Below, in pieces: positions 33,225-42,230 of a stretch of 64,000 nt of DNA. Made by a program: the position numbers and the translations under genes. Location of the stretch: contig CAZCOG010000006.1 in NCBI GenBank assembly GCA_964500445.1, forward strand, positions 105,243 through 169,242, read 5' to 3'. The number at the start of each line of letters is the position of its first letter. Position 1 is the first letter of the stretch. The notes beneath the pieces are model-generated. The model saw nothing but the letters and a program-made list of their open reading frames with translations. It was not told the origin of the DNA and made no database searches. Source of the stretch: Persicitalea sp964500445 (GTDB lineage: Bacteria > Bacteroidota > Bacteroidia > Cytophagales > Spirosomataceae).

Positions 33225-35759
33225 CTAATTGTTGGTGACTTCTTCTGCCTTTTTTCGCACCGTAATGCTGAGTTGCTCGGCTTCGCCATCATGGTCGGCT
33301 ACCAGCACGTCACCATCGCGCAGGTCACCTTTTAGAATTTCCTCGGCGACCGGGTCTTCAAGGTACTTCTGAATTGCCCGGTTGAGCGGACGAGCTCCAT
33401 ACTGCGGGTCGTACCCCTTTTCGGAAAGGAAGTCCTTGGCCGGAATCGTCAGTTCGATTTCGTAACCCAGACCCTTCACACGGCTGAACAGTTTGTCAAG
33501 CGAGATGTCGATGATACGATGCAAATCTTCGCGCTGCAAAGAACCAAATACGATCACATCATCCAGGCGGTTCAGGAACTCGGGTGAGAACGCCTTACGC
33601 AACGCACTTTGAATAGTACTACGCATGACCTCGTCCTGATTTTCGCTACGCTTGGTAGCAAAACCGATACCGCTACCGAAGTCCTTCAAATCACGCGCTC
33701 CGATGTTGGAGGTCATGATAATGATGGTGTTACGGAAATCTACGCGACGGCCCAAGCCATCAGTTAGGATACCATCATCCAGTACTTGCAGCAGAATATT
33801 GAAAACATCCGGGTGGGCCTTTTCAATTTCGTCCAGCAGTACTACGCTGTAAGGTTTGCGGCGAATTTTCTCAGTCAACTGACCGCCTTCCTCATAACCT
33901 ACGTAGCCCGGAGGAGCTCCCACGAGACGCGAGACGCTGAATTTCTCCATGTACTCGCTCATATCGATGCGAACGAGCGCATCGTCTTTGTCGAAGAGAT
34001 ACGTAGCAAGTACTTTGGCCAATTCGGTTTTACCTACGCCGGTTGGTCCAAGGAAAATAAAGGAACCGATTGGCTTCTTGGGATCCTTAAGACCGACGCG
34101 GGTTCGTTGAATGGCTTTCACCAATTTCTCAATGGGTGGATCCTGGCCAATCACCTTGGACTTGAGTTCATCGGCCATGTGCAGCAGTTTCTTACCTTCG
34201 TCGAGCGACACGTTAGTCAGCGGGATACCCGTCATCATGGCAACTACCTCGGCCACATTTTGCTCGGTGACAGTATAGCGTTTCTGCTTGGTTTCTTCTT
34301 CCCAAAGCTGTTTGGCGCGGTCGAGCTGATCGATAAGCTTCTTCTCACGGTCGCGAAGTTGAGCGGCTTCTTCGTACTTCTGACTCTTTACCACCCGGTT
34401 TTTCTCCTGCTTGATATTCTCGATTTGCTCTTCAAGTTTCAGGATGTCTTCAGGAACGGTAATGTTGCTGATGTGAACACGAGCGCCCACTTCATCCATC
34501 ACGTCGATGGCTTTATCAGGCAGGAAGCGGTCGGTAATGTAACGTTCCGAAAGCTTCACCGCCGATTCCAGCGCGTCTTCGGTGTAGTTAACGTGGTGGT
34601 GGTCTTCGTACTTGTCCTTAATATTCTCCAGAATCTGAATCGTCTCCTCGACAGAAGTAGCGTCCACCATTACCATCTGGAAACGACGGGCCAGAGCACC
34701 GTCCTTCTCGATGTACTGACGGTACTCGTCCAGCGTCGTAGCTCCAATGCATTGAATTTCGCCACGCGCCAGGGCAGGCTTAAACATATTAGAGGCATCC
34801 AGTGAACCGGAAGCACCGCCCGCGCCGACGATTGTGTGTAACTCATCGATAAACAGAATCACGTCGGGTGATTTTTCCAATTCGTTCATTACAGCCTTCA
34901 TGCGCTCTTCAAACTGCCCCCGGTACTTAGTACCTGCCACCAGTGAAGCAAGGTCGAGCGTGACAACGCGCTTGCCGAATAGTACCCGGGAGACTTTCTT
35001 CTGCACGATGCGCAGGGCCAGCCCTTCGGCGATGGCCGTTTTACCGACGCCGGGTTCGCCGATCAGAATCGGGTTGTTCTTCTTACGGCGGCTCAAGATT
35101 TGGGCCACGCGCTCAATTTCTTTCTCCCGACCCACAATAGGGTCGAGTTTTCCCACTTCGGCCAGTTTGGTTAAATCACGACCGAAGTTATCCAGCACAG
35201 GAGTGCGGGATTTTTCGCCGCCTTTGGATTCTTTACTTGACGAGCCTCCGCTACCGAACATGCCGGAGCGTGGGTCGTCGTCGCCGTCGTCGGTGTCGGA
35301 ACCCATACGAGGCGGAGTACCTGATGATTGGTATTCTAACATTTCTTTAATGACTTCATAGTTGACATTGAACCGATGCAGAATCTGGGTTGCCACGTTG
35401 TCTTCATCGCGCAGGATCGATAGCAACAGGTGCTCCGTCCCGATAAGCGGGCTCTTGAATATCTTGGCTTCCAGATAAGTAATCTTCAGCACTTTCTCCG
35501 ACTGACGGGTCAGCGGAATGTTCTGCAGGTTTTTTACATTGTTGGTGGCCGATCCCTTCGTGGCCTGCTCGATGGTGAGCCGAACCTCTTCCAGGGACAC
35601 GCCCAGCTTCTTCAAAAGGCCAATGGCTACACCATCGCCTTCGCGGATCATCCCAAGGAGCAAATGCTCCGCGCCGATAAAGTCGTGGCCCAGTCGTAGG
35701 GCCTCTTCCCGGCTAAGGGTGATCACTTCTTTTACTCGATTTGAGAATTTGGCTTCCAT
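33225..35759 (-). CDS. clpC: ATP-dependent Clp protease ATP-binding subunit ClpC
   Basis: 844 aa Hsp100 unfoldase. Two Clp-N repeats fill 1-145 (SREEALRLGHDFIGAEHLLL and KSPLIGTEHLLLSILRDEDN). The first AAA domain has GEPGVGKT near 236, and the short coiled-coil/UVR segment typical of ClpC rather than ClpB lies near 430-470. The second AAA domain has GPTGVGKTELAKVL near 570, and the D2-small domain ends the protein. It feeds proteins to ClpP and often needs an adaptor such as MecA in other phyla. It is a single gene with a strong terminator; no CtsR-like operator was recognised. Confidence 0.96.
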   Translation of the reverse strand: MEAKFSNRVKEVITLSREEALRLGHDFIGAEHLLLGMIREGDGVAIGLLKKLGVSLEEVRLTIEQATKGSATNNVKNLQNIPLTRQSEKVLKITYLEAKIFKSPLIGTEHLLLSILRDEDNVATQILHRFNVNYEVIKEMLEYQSSGTPPRMGSDTDDGDDDPRSGMFGSGGSSSKESKGGEKSRTPVLDNFGRDLTKLAEVGKLDPIVGREKEIERVAQILSRRKKNNPILIGEPGVGKTAIAEGLALRIVQKKVSRVLFGKRVVTLDLASLVAGTKYRGQFEERMKAVMNELEKSPDVILFIDELHTIVGAGGASGSLDASNMFKPALARGEIQCIGATTLDEYRQYIEKDGALARRFQMVMVDATSVEETIQILENIKDKYEDHHHVNYTEDALESAVKLSERYITDRFLPDKAIDVMDEVGARVHISNITVPEDILKLEEQIENIKQEKNRVVKSQKYEEAAQLRDREKKLIDQLDRAKQLWEEETKQKRYTVTEQNVAEVVAMMTGIPLTNVSLDEGKKLLHMADELKSKVIGQDPPIEKLVKAIQRTRVGLKDPKKPIGSFIFLGPTGVGKTELAKVLATYLFDKDDALVRIDMSEYMEKFSVSRLVGAPPGYVGYEEGGQLTEKIRRKPYSVVLLDEIEKAHPDVFNILLQVLDDGILTDGLGRRVDFRNTIIIMTSNIGARDLKDFGSGIGFATKRSENQDEVMRSTIQSALRKAFSPEFLNRLDDVIVFGSLQREDLHRIIDISLDKLFSRVKGLGYEIELTIPAKDFLSEKGYDPQYGARPLNRAIQKYLEDPVAEEILKGDLRDGDVLVADHDGEAEQLSITVRKKAEEVTNN

Positions 35760-35826
35760 ATATAGTCTGAATAGTAGAGTATCTTCTGATATTTTTTACA
35801 ACGAATCTTCGTCAGGCTTTGTTCAT

Positions 35827-36495
35827 TCAGGCCGTTTCGGGCAAGATAGACGACTGTCTGATAATGAGGGGAGATTCGGGACCTTTGTTAAACAGCAGGT
35901 CAATAATACTTAAATTTGGTACAAAATCATTGCCAAAGGTCTGGTAATACGGTACACTTTGGTAAAAAAGTCCTGTTTCCTGGCTTTTTCGGGAATTTAT
36001 GAGGGATCTGGCATCAAAAACTGTTTTTTCAACGTCAGTCTGGTATGACAAAGTGTACGCAACCTCTTTCTCCCATCCCAGGAATCTAAGACATAATGTC
36101 AGAAGTTCAAGGTTAAAATCAAACAGAAAAATAGGGGATTTCTGATAAATGTCCTGAAAATCGGCGGCGTAGTATTCAAAGTACGGTGATTTTCCGTAGG
36201 CAGATTGCAGGCATCCCCAATGCCTGCGCCCCCACGGTTGCCCATAATCTATTTTAACATCACGAATCGGTGATGCCCGGCGGCTTTCCATGAGCGGGAC
36301 AGTCAGCGTGTCAACCTTGTTGGCGGTCAGGACACGGCAACGGTTTCGAGGGCTACGGCGTGGTAGGTTTTCACAGGCTTCCAGATTTATCTTTTCGTGC
36401 TGTAAGATACAGACAAAATATTCCAGGCAGGGCAGAAACTGCAACTCAACCAAAACCTCGGAAATTGCTGATTCTCGTGCTTGATCTTCAACCAT
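35827..36495 (-). CDS. WbqC family protein
   Basis: 222 aa matching the WbqC-like family (PF08889): VELQFLPCLEYFVCILQHEK near 16-35, a RNRCRVLTANK block near 50-60, PIRDVKIDYGQPWGRRHWGC near 76-95, SAYGKSPYFEYYAADF near 98-113, then LFDFNLELLTL. Members occur in polysaccharide or glycan clusters and are suspected glycan-modifying enzymes, but none of the motifs here shows a mechanism. The gene lies 30 bases after the Sua5-type gene on the same strand. Confidence 0.88.
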   Translation of the reverse strand: MVEDQARESAISEVLVELQFLPCLEYFVCILQHEKINLEACENLPRRSPRNRCRVLTANKVDTLTVPLMESRRASPIRDVKIDYGQPWGRRHWGCLQSAYGKSPYFEYYAADFQDIYQKSPIFLFDFNLELLTLCLRFLGWEKEVAYTLSYQTDVEKTVFDARSLINSRKSQETGLFYQSVPYYQTFGNDFVPNLSIIDLLFNKGPESPLIIRQSSILPETA

Positions 36496-36525
36496 TATTC
36501 AATATGGTAAAGGCACGGCAGAATG

Positions 36526-37191
36526 TCAAAGAAATTGCGATAAATCCCCCAGGCCTTCGCGCATGATCTCGAAATTATCATTCGTAGCATCTACAATCGT
36601 AGATCCGACATTACCGCCATAGCCACCATCCACGACAATGTCGACCAGGTGCTGAAATTTCTCAAAAATTAATTCGGGGTCGGTCGAGTACTCTATAATC
36701 TCATCATCGTCCTTGATAGAAGTCGTGATGATTGGGTTATTCAGTTCCCGAACGAAGTTACGCGGGATGTCATTGTCCGGCACCCGGATTCCCACCGTTT
36801 TTTTATTAGTGTTCAGGAGTTTGGGAACATTGTTGGTGGCTTCCAGAATAAATGTAAACGGACCAGGCAACGCCTTTTTCATCAGCTTAAAGGCCGCGTT
36901 ACTTACGCGGGCGTAGTCGGCGATATGGCTCAGATCGTAGCAGATGAACGAAAAATCATTCTTTTGAGGCTTAATCCCCTTGATGCGCGCCACCCGCTCG
37001 ACCGAACGAGCATTATGAATGTCACAGCCCAGACCATATACGGTGTCGGTAGGATAAATCACCAGGCCACCGCCACGCAGGCAGTCGGCCACCTGTCGGA
37101 TGCGGCGTGGGTCGGGATTATCGGGGTAGATGCGGAGGAGTTCGGCAAGCACTTCGTTCGATGTTAGGCTTTTGAAACCACTGTTTCTCAA
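36526..37191 (-). CDS. L-threonylcarbamoyladenylate synthase (Sua5/YciO/YrdC family)
   Basis: About 207-221 aa with the YrdC fold: LVIYPTDTVYGLGCDIHNA near 53-71 and DVALPGPFTFILEAT-like core (KALPGPFTFILEAT near 120). No ATG is available at the 5' end; TTG 37191 or GTG 37152 must be used, and GTG gives a start close to that of relatives (V-LAELLRIYPDNPDP). The enzyme makes threonylcarbamoyl-AMP for t6A37 of tRNAs; the single-domain YciO branch has weaker activity, and sequence alone does not separate the two. WbqC follows on the same strand. Confidence 0.85.
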   Translation of the reverse strand: MRNSGFKSLTSNEVLAELLRIYPDNPDPRRIRQVADCLRGGGLVIYPTDTVYGLGCDIHNARSVERVARIKGIKPQKNDFSFICYDLSHIADYARVSNAAFKLMKKALPGPFTFILEATNNVPKLLNTNKKTVGIRVPDNDIPRNFVRELNNPIITTSIKDDDEIIEYSTDPELIFEKFQHLVDIVVDGGYGGNVGSTIVDATNDNFEIMREGLGDLSQFL

Positions 37192-37209
37192 AGGTAGTTT
37201 TTATAAACC

Positions 37210-37217
37210 CAAATTTA
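37210..37217 (-). promoter_or_regulatory. -7 promoter element for the Sua5/YciO gene
   Basis: Minus strand reads TAAATTTG, an exact TAnnTTTG match. If transcription begins near 37203, the TTG start at 37191 would have a leader of only about 12 bases, which makes the GTG at 37152 more attractive. Confidence 0.5.
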
Positions 37218-37311
37218 GCTTTCGGTTTTAAATTTTCAAGCTTTAAGCATCGGTGTTTTGGTAGTTGTAAAGAATTGGTGGATTTCGGCTGGCAAAGCGC
37301 TCAATGAAAAA

Positions 37312-38310
37312 CTACCTTTCAGCCGCTCCGGTAGCTATCGCTCCGCTTCGCCGCTGGGGCATTCTGATTTTCCAATCATAATAAACCCGGTACAACCAAT
37401 TAAAAGGCAGACGCAACCGACAAAGTAGCACGATAAATTCGGTAGCAAGTCCGGGATCTTCAATGTAGTTGAGGAGTTGGCGAAAACGCCCGGCCAACTC
37501 GAATTCCTGCGTATAAAAGCATTTGCGGATGTAGGCGCGGATGCGGAGTGCCAAGGCATCGAACTCGGCCTGGTTCCGATTGAGGTCGTAGGCTTTATTA
37601 CAAACCACGTAGGTCGATTCGAGCATTCCGCTGCCGGGCTCGTAACTCCGGGTAGAAAGCGAACGGCGCAGGATGCGCTTTTGCGTAAGTACTTCATCCT
37701 GATAACTATACTTACAAATCACGGCTGAGCGAACCCAGAAATCAAAATCCTCGTAGGCTAATGATTCATCGTAGCCCCCCAGCCGGTCCAACAGCGAGCG
37801 ACGCATCATCATCGTGGGCGTACAAATGAAGTACCTTTTTAACACCGCGAGGTATATGTCGCCTTCAGGTATTTTTTCGGCCGCCTTACCGTTTTCGTCC
37901 GTAGCATAATGGTAATGTAACGGATTGCTTTGCGCGTCGAGATATTGGGCGTTTGAAAAAATGACCCCATAGTCGTCGGGCAAACTTTCAAAGTATGTCA
38001 CCTGTCGCGCAATACGTTCTGGCAGCAACACGTCGTCAGCAGAGAGGTCGATGATGTACTTACCGCTAGCAAAGTGTAGCCCCTGATTGAAAGCAGTGCA
38101 GAGTCCCTTATTCCAGGCGTTGGAAATAAAACGAATGCCAGGATTATGCCTGCAAAATTCGCGTATTTTCTGAGCCGTGGTATCCGTACTGGCGTTGTCG
38201 ATCACGATCAATTCGACGTCATCGTGAGTTTGTTGCACCACCGAGCGCAAGGCTTCCTCCACAAAGTTTTCATGGTTGTAAGCGGTGCAGATGACAGAAA
38301 CCTTTTGCAA
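37312..38310 (-). CDS. Family 2 glycosyltransferase
   Basis: 332 aa GT-A enzyme. It starts MQKVSVICTAYNHENFVEEA using a TTG codon; no in-frame ATG, GTG or other start lies upstream before the repeat region. Nucleotide-sugar binding residues lie in IDNASTD (about 36) and IDLSADDVLLPER (about 90-102), and a likely base-containing region YEDFDFWVR near 171-179. The C-terminal 80 residues are helical. The target glycan is unknown. It stands alone, with a degenerate G-poor leader in front of the TTG. Confidence 0.9.
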   Translation of the reverse strand: MQKVSVICTAYNHENFVEEALRSVVQQTHDDVELIVIDNASTDTTAQKIREFCRHNPGIRFISNAWNKGLCTAFNQGLHFASGKYIIDLSADDVLLPERIARQVTYFESLPDDYGVIFSNAQYLDAQSNPLHYHYATDENGKAAEKIPEGDIYLAVLKRYFICTPTMMMRRSLLDRLGGYDESLAYEDFDFWVRSAVICKYSYQDEVLTQKRILRRSLSTRSYEPGSGMLESTYVVCNKAYDLNRNQAEFDALALRIRAYIRKCFYTQEFELAGRFRQLLNYIEDPGLATEFIVLLCRLRLPFNWLYRVYYDWKIRMPQRRSGAIATGAAER

Positions 38311-38520
38311 ACGATGAATGGTGAATGGTGAGTGATAAATGCCGTCGCCCCTGTCAGGTTGAGCGCACCAGCCGAAGCCCGCCTTACTTGCTGCCCTAAA
38401 TGTAGCCAGAATAGCAACGTTAAGACTAACCGTACACTAAACGGTGACTACCTAATGAGCCTACGGCAGCATGCTAATAAAATCATTCATCACTCCTAAC
38501 TCATCATTCACAAAAATTGG
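38311..38520. repeat. Intergenic region flanked by inverted degenerate repeats
   Basis: The 321-base gap between the glycosyltransferase and yihY genes has no credible gene. GATGAATGGTGAATGGTGAG begins at 38312, and the inverted relative ATCATTCATCACTCC begins at 38483, with further ATCATTCAC copies to 38513. They enclose about 150 bases, like a small non-autonomous element, but no target-site duplication is obvious. Two hairpins follow (38545-38581 and 38606-38632). Confidence 0.4.
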
Positions 38521-38544
38521 CACGGTATTCGATGTAAGCAGGTC

Positions 38545-38581
38545 AATCAGTATTTAATACGGAGAATATTAAATACTGATT
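38545..38581. other. AT-rich 15-bp perfect hairpin
   Basis: Arms 38545-38559 and 38567-38581 are perfect reverse complements around a 7-base loop. On the plus strand a T run follows, but there is no plus-strand gene upstream to terminate, so its role is unclear; it could be an element end or a protein-binding site. Confidence 0.55.
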
Positions 38582-38605
38582 TTTATGGGTTAGGGTAATG
38601 TATAC

Positions 38606-38632
38606 AATGCCGATCCATTACGGGTCGGCATT
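38606..38632 (-). terminator. Hairpin overlapping the yihY stop codon
   Basis: Arms 38606-38616 and 38622-38632 form an 11-pair stem with one G-U pair. The second arm reaches into the yihY stop codon (38632-38634). No T run follows on the minus strand, so it is a weak terminator or a 3' stabilising structure. Confidence 0.45.
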
Positions 38633-39576
38633 TATTGTGCACCAACATCCTCGCCGAGTTCTCCCTCCTCTTCCTCACCACGCGCCATAATAATGCTGGC
38701 GTTTATCTCGAAGCCAAAAATCAACAACAAAGCGATCAGATAAATCCAGATCATAAAGGCGATCATGGTGCCGATAGAACCATAGAGCTTGTTGTAAGTA
38801 CCGAAATTGGAGAGATAAAAAGAAAAAGCATAGGTAGCCAATACGATCAGAGCTGAGGCAATGAACGCTCCCACATTGAAAAACGACATCCGTACCTCAC
38901 GGTCTGGCGCGAAGCGATAGATCAGCGACACGCCGACTGTCAGCGCAGCCAGGGTAGTAAGGTACCTCAGAAAGTTAACCAGATCAATGATCCAGGCATC
39001 CCGAACGATTTGCCAGTCATTGAGGATTTCCATGACGTGGTCACCGACGATCAATAGTACTACTGATAAAAAAATAATCAGAGCTAATAACAGCGTGAGC
39101 ATGAGTGCAATCCCCCGCGTCTTGAAGAATCCGCGCGTGTCCTCGTCCCGGTAGACAATATTAAATGAACGCATGAGCGATACCATGCCGTTGGTGGAAG
39201 TCACGATGGTCAGGATAAAACCTACGGACAGAATGCCCCGCCGTGGACGACTGATAATGTCCATGATGGTAGTTTGTGCTTCGGCGTAAATACTGGTTGG
39301 CATGATTTCGCGCAGGAAATCCATGATCTGCGGCTGCAGATTTTCGACCGGAATATAGGGGATCAACGTAAAGAAAGAGATGATCGCCGGGAAGGCCGAC
39401 AATGTCAGGCTGAAAGCCACTGCGGTGGCCCGCTGGTCGATATCGTAGACGATGAGCTTGTCGATAAGATTCACCAGCACGTCGTACAGCGATACGGACC
39501 CCCGGAACAAGGTAGTTCCCCTCAGCCAATGGCCTAACCGTTGCAATCGGGGATGTTCCAGGAGCTTTTCGAGCAT
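38632..39576 (-). CDS. YihY/BrkB family membrane protein
   Basis: 314 aa with six membrane helices (about 45-70, 105-125, 145-170, 190-210, 220-245, 255-280). The YihY signature is visible: DQRATAVAFSLTLSAFPAII near 45-64, IYRFAPDREVRMSFFNVGAF near 211-230 and YGSIGTMIAFMIWIYLIALL near 255-274. The C terminus is acidic (GEEEEGELGED). The family was once called ribonuclease BN, which is now known to be wrong; a transport role is suspected. Its leader is G-poor. Confidence 0.9.
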   Translation of the reverse strand: MLEKLLEHPRLQRLGHWLRGTTLFRGSVSLYDVLVNLIDKLIVYDIDQRATAVAFSLTLSAFPAIISFFTLIPYIPVENLQPQIMDFLREIMPTSIYAEAQTTIMDIISRPRRGILSVGFILTIVTSTNGMVSLMRSFNIVYRDEDTRGFFKTRGIALMLTLLLALIIFLSVVLLIVGDHVMEILNDWQIVRDAWIIDLVNFLRYLTTLAALTVGVSLIYRFAPDREVRMSFFNVGAFIASALIVLATYAFSFYLSNFGTYNKLYGSIGTMIAFMIWIYLIALLLIFGFEINASIIMARGEEEEGELGEDVGAQ

Positions 39577-39647
39577 TGAAATTGTGGATAGTTGGAAACT
39601 AAAAACCCTTACTCCAGGAGCAAGGTAACCAACCTAGGTGAGAGAAA

Positions 39648-40073
39648 TTAATTGGGAATCTGATCCTGATAGTGGGGACGCAGCTTTTCGAGCAAGCCTT
39701 CCGGAGCCTGGCAGAGTCGCCCGGTATCGCGCCGCTGGAAAACCAGTGTCGTTTCGCCCGTATTCAATATTTCACCCGTTTGATTCCGAATCTCATATTC
39801 AAAAACGACGCGGGCGGTTGGTAGTTTAGGCAAGCGCACCATAATTGTCAACAGGTCATCATAGCGAGCGGGTTGGTGATACCGCGAACGGTTTTCATAT
39901 ACGGGCATCATCACGCCCGCGTCTTCCATCGCCTTATAGTGAAACCCCAGACTGCGCAGTGCCTCCACCCTGCCGATTTCGTAGTAGCGGGCGTAGTTGC
40001 CGTAATAAACATAGCCCATCTGGTCGGTATCGGCATAGCGCACCCGGACTCCTTTTACTTCGTGGTAGAACAT
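39648..40073 (-). CDS. Acyl-CoA thioesterase, YbgC/FadM type
   Basis: 141 aa hotdog-fold protein. The motif VRYADTDQMGYVYYGNYARY (11-30) holds the conserved Asp of the 4HBT active site, followed by YYEIGRVEALRSLGF. Members hydrolyse short- or medium-chain acyl-CoA. It lies 14 bases after mutB on the same strand, so it is probably cotranscribed with methylmalonyl-CoA mutase, which hints at a role in freeing CoA or clearing side products, but this is an inference. Confidence 0.9.
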   Translation of the reverse strand: MFYHEVKGVRVRYADTDQMGYVYYGNYARYYEIGRVEALRSLGFHYKAMEDAGVMMPVYENRSRYHQPARYDDLLTIMVRLPKLPTARVVFEYEIRNQTGEILNTGETTLVFQRRDTGRLCQAPEGLLEKLRPHYQDQIPN

Positions 40074-40087
40074 TCTAACAATATCTT

Positions 40088-42229
40088 TTACTCCTCCATC
40101 AATTCTTCCAAAATCTTTTGCGCCGCAACAGAAATCACGGTGCCCGGACCGAAAATCCCCTTCACGCCCGCATCCCGCAAAAACTGGTAGTCCTGCGCCG
40201 GGATGACACCACCCGCGATGACCATAATGTCATCGCGGCCCAGTTTCTTCAACTCCTCAATGAGTTGTGGTACCAGCGTTTTGTGGCCGGCGGCCAGGCT
40301 GGATGCGCCTACCACGTGTACGTCATTTTCGGTGGCCTGGCGGGCCACTTCCTCGGGTGTCTGAAAAAGTGGGCCGATGTCCACATCGAAACCCAGGTCA
40401 GCAAAACTAGTGGCGATGACTTTGGCACCCCGGTCGTGGCCATCCTGTCCCATTTTAGCGACCAGAATGCGGGGGCGGCGTCCGTCGAGTTCGGCAAAGC
40501 GGTCGGCCATCTGTCGGGCCAGTTGAAAATTTTCGTCGTCAGATACTTCGGATTTATACACGCCGGATATGGATCTAATAGTAGCCTTATAACGCCCAAA
40601 AACAGTTTCCATGGCGTCAGAAATTTCGCCCAAAGTGGCTCGTTCGCGGGCAGCATCAACAGCCAACGCCAGTAAATTGGTACGCATGTCGGTGCCGCCC
40701 GCTTCCTTGCAGGCCGCAGTGAGGGCTTCCAAAGCGGCATTGACTCGTTCGGAATTTCGGGTACTCCTGATTTTTTTCAGGCGATTAACCTGCGACTCCC
40801 GCACGGCCTGATTATCAATGTCGAGAACGTCGATTTTCTCTTCTTCATCGGTACGGAAGCGGTTCACGCCAACGATGACGTTCTTTCCAGAGTCGATTCG
40901 GGCCTGCTTGCGGGCGGCGGCTTCTTCAATGCGCATTTTGGGCAGACCCGTTTCGATGGCCTTTGCCATGCCGCCCAGGTTTTCGACCTCCTCGATTAAT
41001 GTCAAGGCTTTTTCGATCAATTCTTTCGTAAGAAATTCGACATAATACGAACCACCCCAGGGGTCGACGGCGGCGCAAATATCGGTTTCGTGCTGCAGAA
41101 ATAGCTGGGTATTGCGGGCAATACGGGCAGAGAAATCAGTCGGCAACGCCATTGCCTCATCCAGCGAATTCGTATGCAGCGACTGCGTGTGGCCCAGCAC
41201 TGCCGCCGTGGCCTCTACTACTGTGCGCGCAATATTGTTGAACGGATCTTGCTCCGTAAGGCTATACCCGCTGGTCTGGCAATGCGTCCGCAGGGCCATC
41301 GACTTGGCATCCCTCGCGCCGAGTTCTTTTACAATCTTGGCCCAAAGTACCCGCCCGGCCCGCAGCTTGGCGATCTCCATAAAATGGTTCATACCAATGC
41401 CCCAGAAAAACGAAAGACGGGGCGCAAAACCATCGATGTCAAGGCCCGCGCCTAACCCGGTGCGCAGATACTCCCAGCCATCAGCCAGGGTATAGGCAAG
41501 TTCGAGCTGGGCCGGCGCCCCTGCCTCGTGCATATGATAACCGCTGATGCTGATAGAGTTGAACTTCGGCATGTAGCGTGCGGTATAGGCAAAAATATCT
41601 CCGATTATCCGCATTGAAGGCAGCGGCGGATAAATATAAGTGTTCCGTACCATAAACTCTTTCAGGATGTCGTTCTGGATCGTACCCGACAGAGCCTCCG
41701 GTGCCACCCCCTGTTCTTCGGCGGCCACTATATAGAATGCCATTACCGGAATCACTGCCCCATTCATAGTCATGGACACCGACATCTCGTCCAGCGGAAT
41801 CTGATCGAACAGGATTTTCATATCCTCGACGGAGTCGATGGCGACGCCCGCCTTCCCCACATCGCCCACTACCCGCGGATGGTCGGAGTCGTAGCCCCGG
41901 TGCGTAGCCAGGTCAAAGGCTACAGATAAACCTTTTTGTCCGGCGGCAAGGTTGCGGCGGTAAAAAGCGTTGGAATCTTCGGCGGTTGAAAAGCCTGCAT
42001 ATTGACGAATCGTCCAGGGCCGCTGCGTGTACATGCTGGCGTAGGGGCCGCGCAGGTAAGGCGGAATGCCTGCCGCGTAGCCAATTTGTGCCGCATCAGT
42101 CACGTCCTCCGGCCCGTAATGGCTTTTCAGCTTGATCCCTTCGGAGGTTGGGTGTGATTTAGCGTTTTCTGTTGAACCAGACTCAGCGCCGCCGTCAATC
42201 GTCTTTATTTTATTAAAGTCAGGTTTCAT
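40088..42229 (-). CDS. mutB: Methylmalonyl-CoA mutase, large (catalytic) subunit
   Basis: 713 aa, a normal length. The TIM-barrel part has RGPYASMYTQRPWTIRQYAG (60-79) and TQSLHTNSLDEAMALP (about 350-365). The C-terminal B12-binding domain carries the DxHxxG motif in KMGQDGHDRGAKVIA (about 590-604). With adenosylcobalamin it converts methylmalonyl-CoA to succinyl-CoA and back, linking propionate to the TCA cycle. It follows mutA by one base, an expected tight operon. Confidence 0.97.
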   Translation of the reverse strand: MKPDFNKIKTIDGGAESGSTENAKSHPTSEGIKLKSHYGPEDVTDAAQIGYAAGIPPYLRGPYASMYTQRPWTIRQYAGFSTAEDSNAFYRRNLAAGQKGLSVAFDLATHRGYDSDHPRVVGDVGKAGVAIDSVEDMKILFDQIPLDEMSVSMTMNGAVIPVMAFYIVAAEEQGVAPEALSGTIQNDILKEFMVRNTYIYPPLPSMRIIGDIFAYTARYMPKFNSISISGYHMHEAGAPAQLELAYTLADGWEYLRTGLGAGLDIDGFAPRLSFFWGIGMNHFMEIAKLRAGRVLWAKIVKELGARDAKSMALRTHCQTSGYSLTEQDPFNNIARTVVEATAAVLGHTQSLHTNSLDEAMALPTDFSARIARNTQLFLQHETDICAAVDPWGGSYYVEFLTKELIEKALTLIEEVENLGGMAKAIETGLPKMRIEEAAARKQARIDSGKNVIVGVNRFRTDEEEKIDVLDIDNQAVRESQVNRLKKIRSTRNSERVNAALEALTAACKEAGGTDMRTNLLALAVDAARERATLGEISDAMETVFGRYKATIRSISGVYKSEVSDDENFQLARQMADRFAELDGRRPRILVAKMGQDGHDRGAKVIATSFADLGFDVDIGPLFQTPEEVARQATENDVHVVGASSLAAGHKTLVPQLIEELKKLGRDDIMVIAGGVIPAQDYQFLRDAGVKGIFGPGTVISVAAQKILEELMEE

Positions 42230-42230
42230 A

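Noticed and set aside
33786..34805. Open frame of 339 codons on the plus strand inside clpC
   Set aside because: Antisense to a fully recognisable ClpC; the AAA motifs on the minus strand explain the base pattern.
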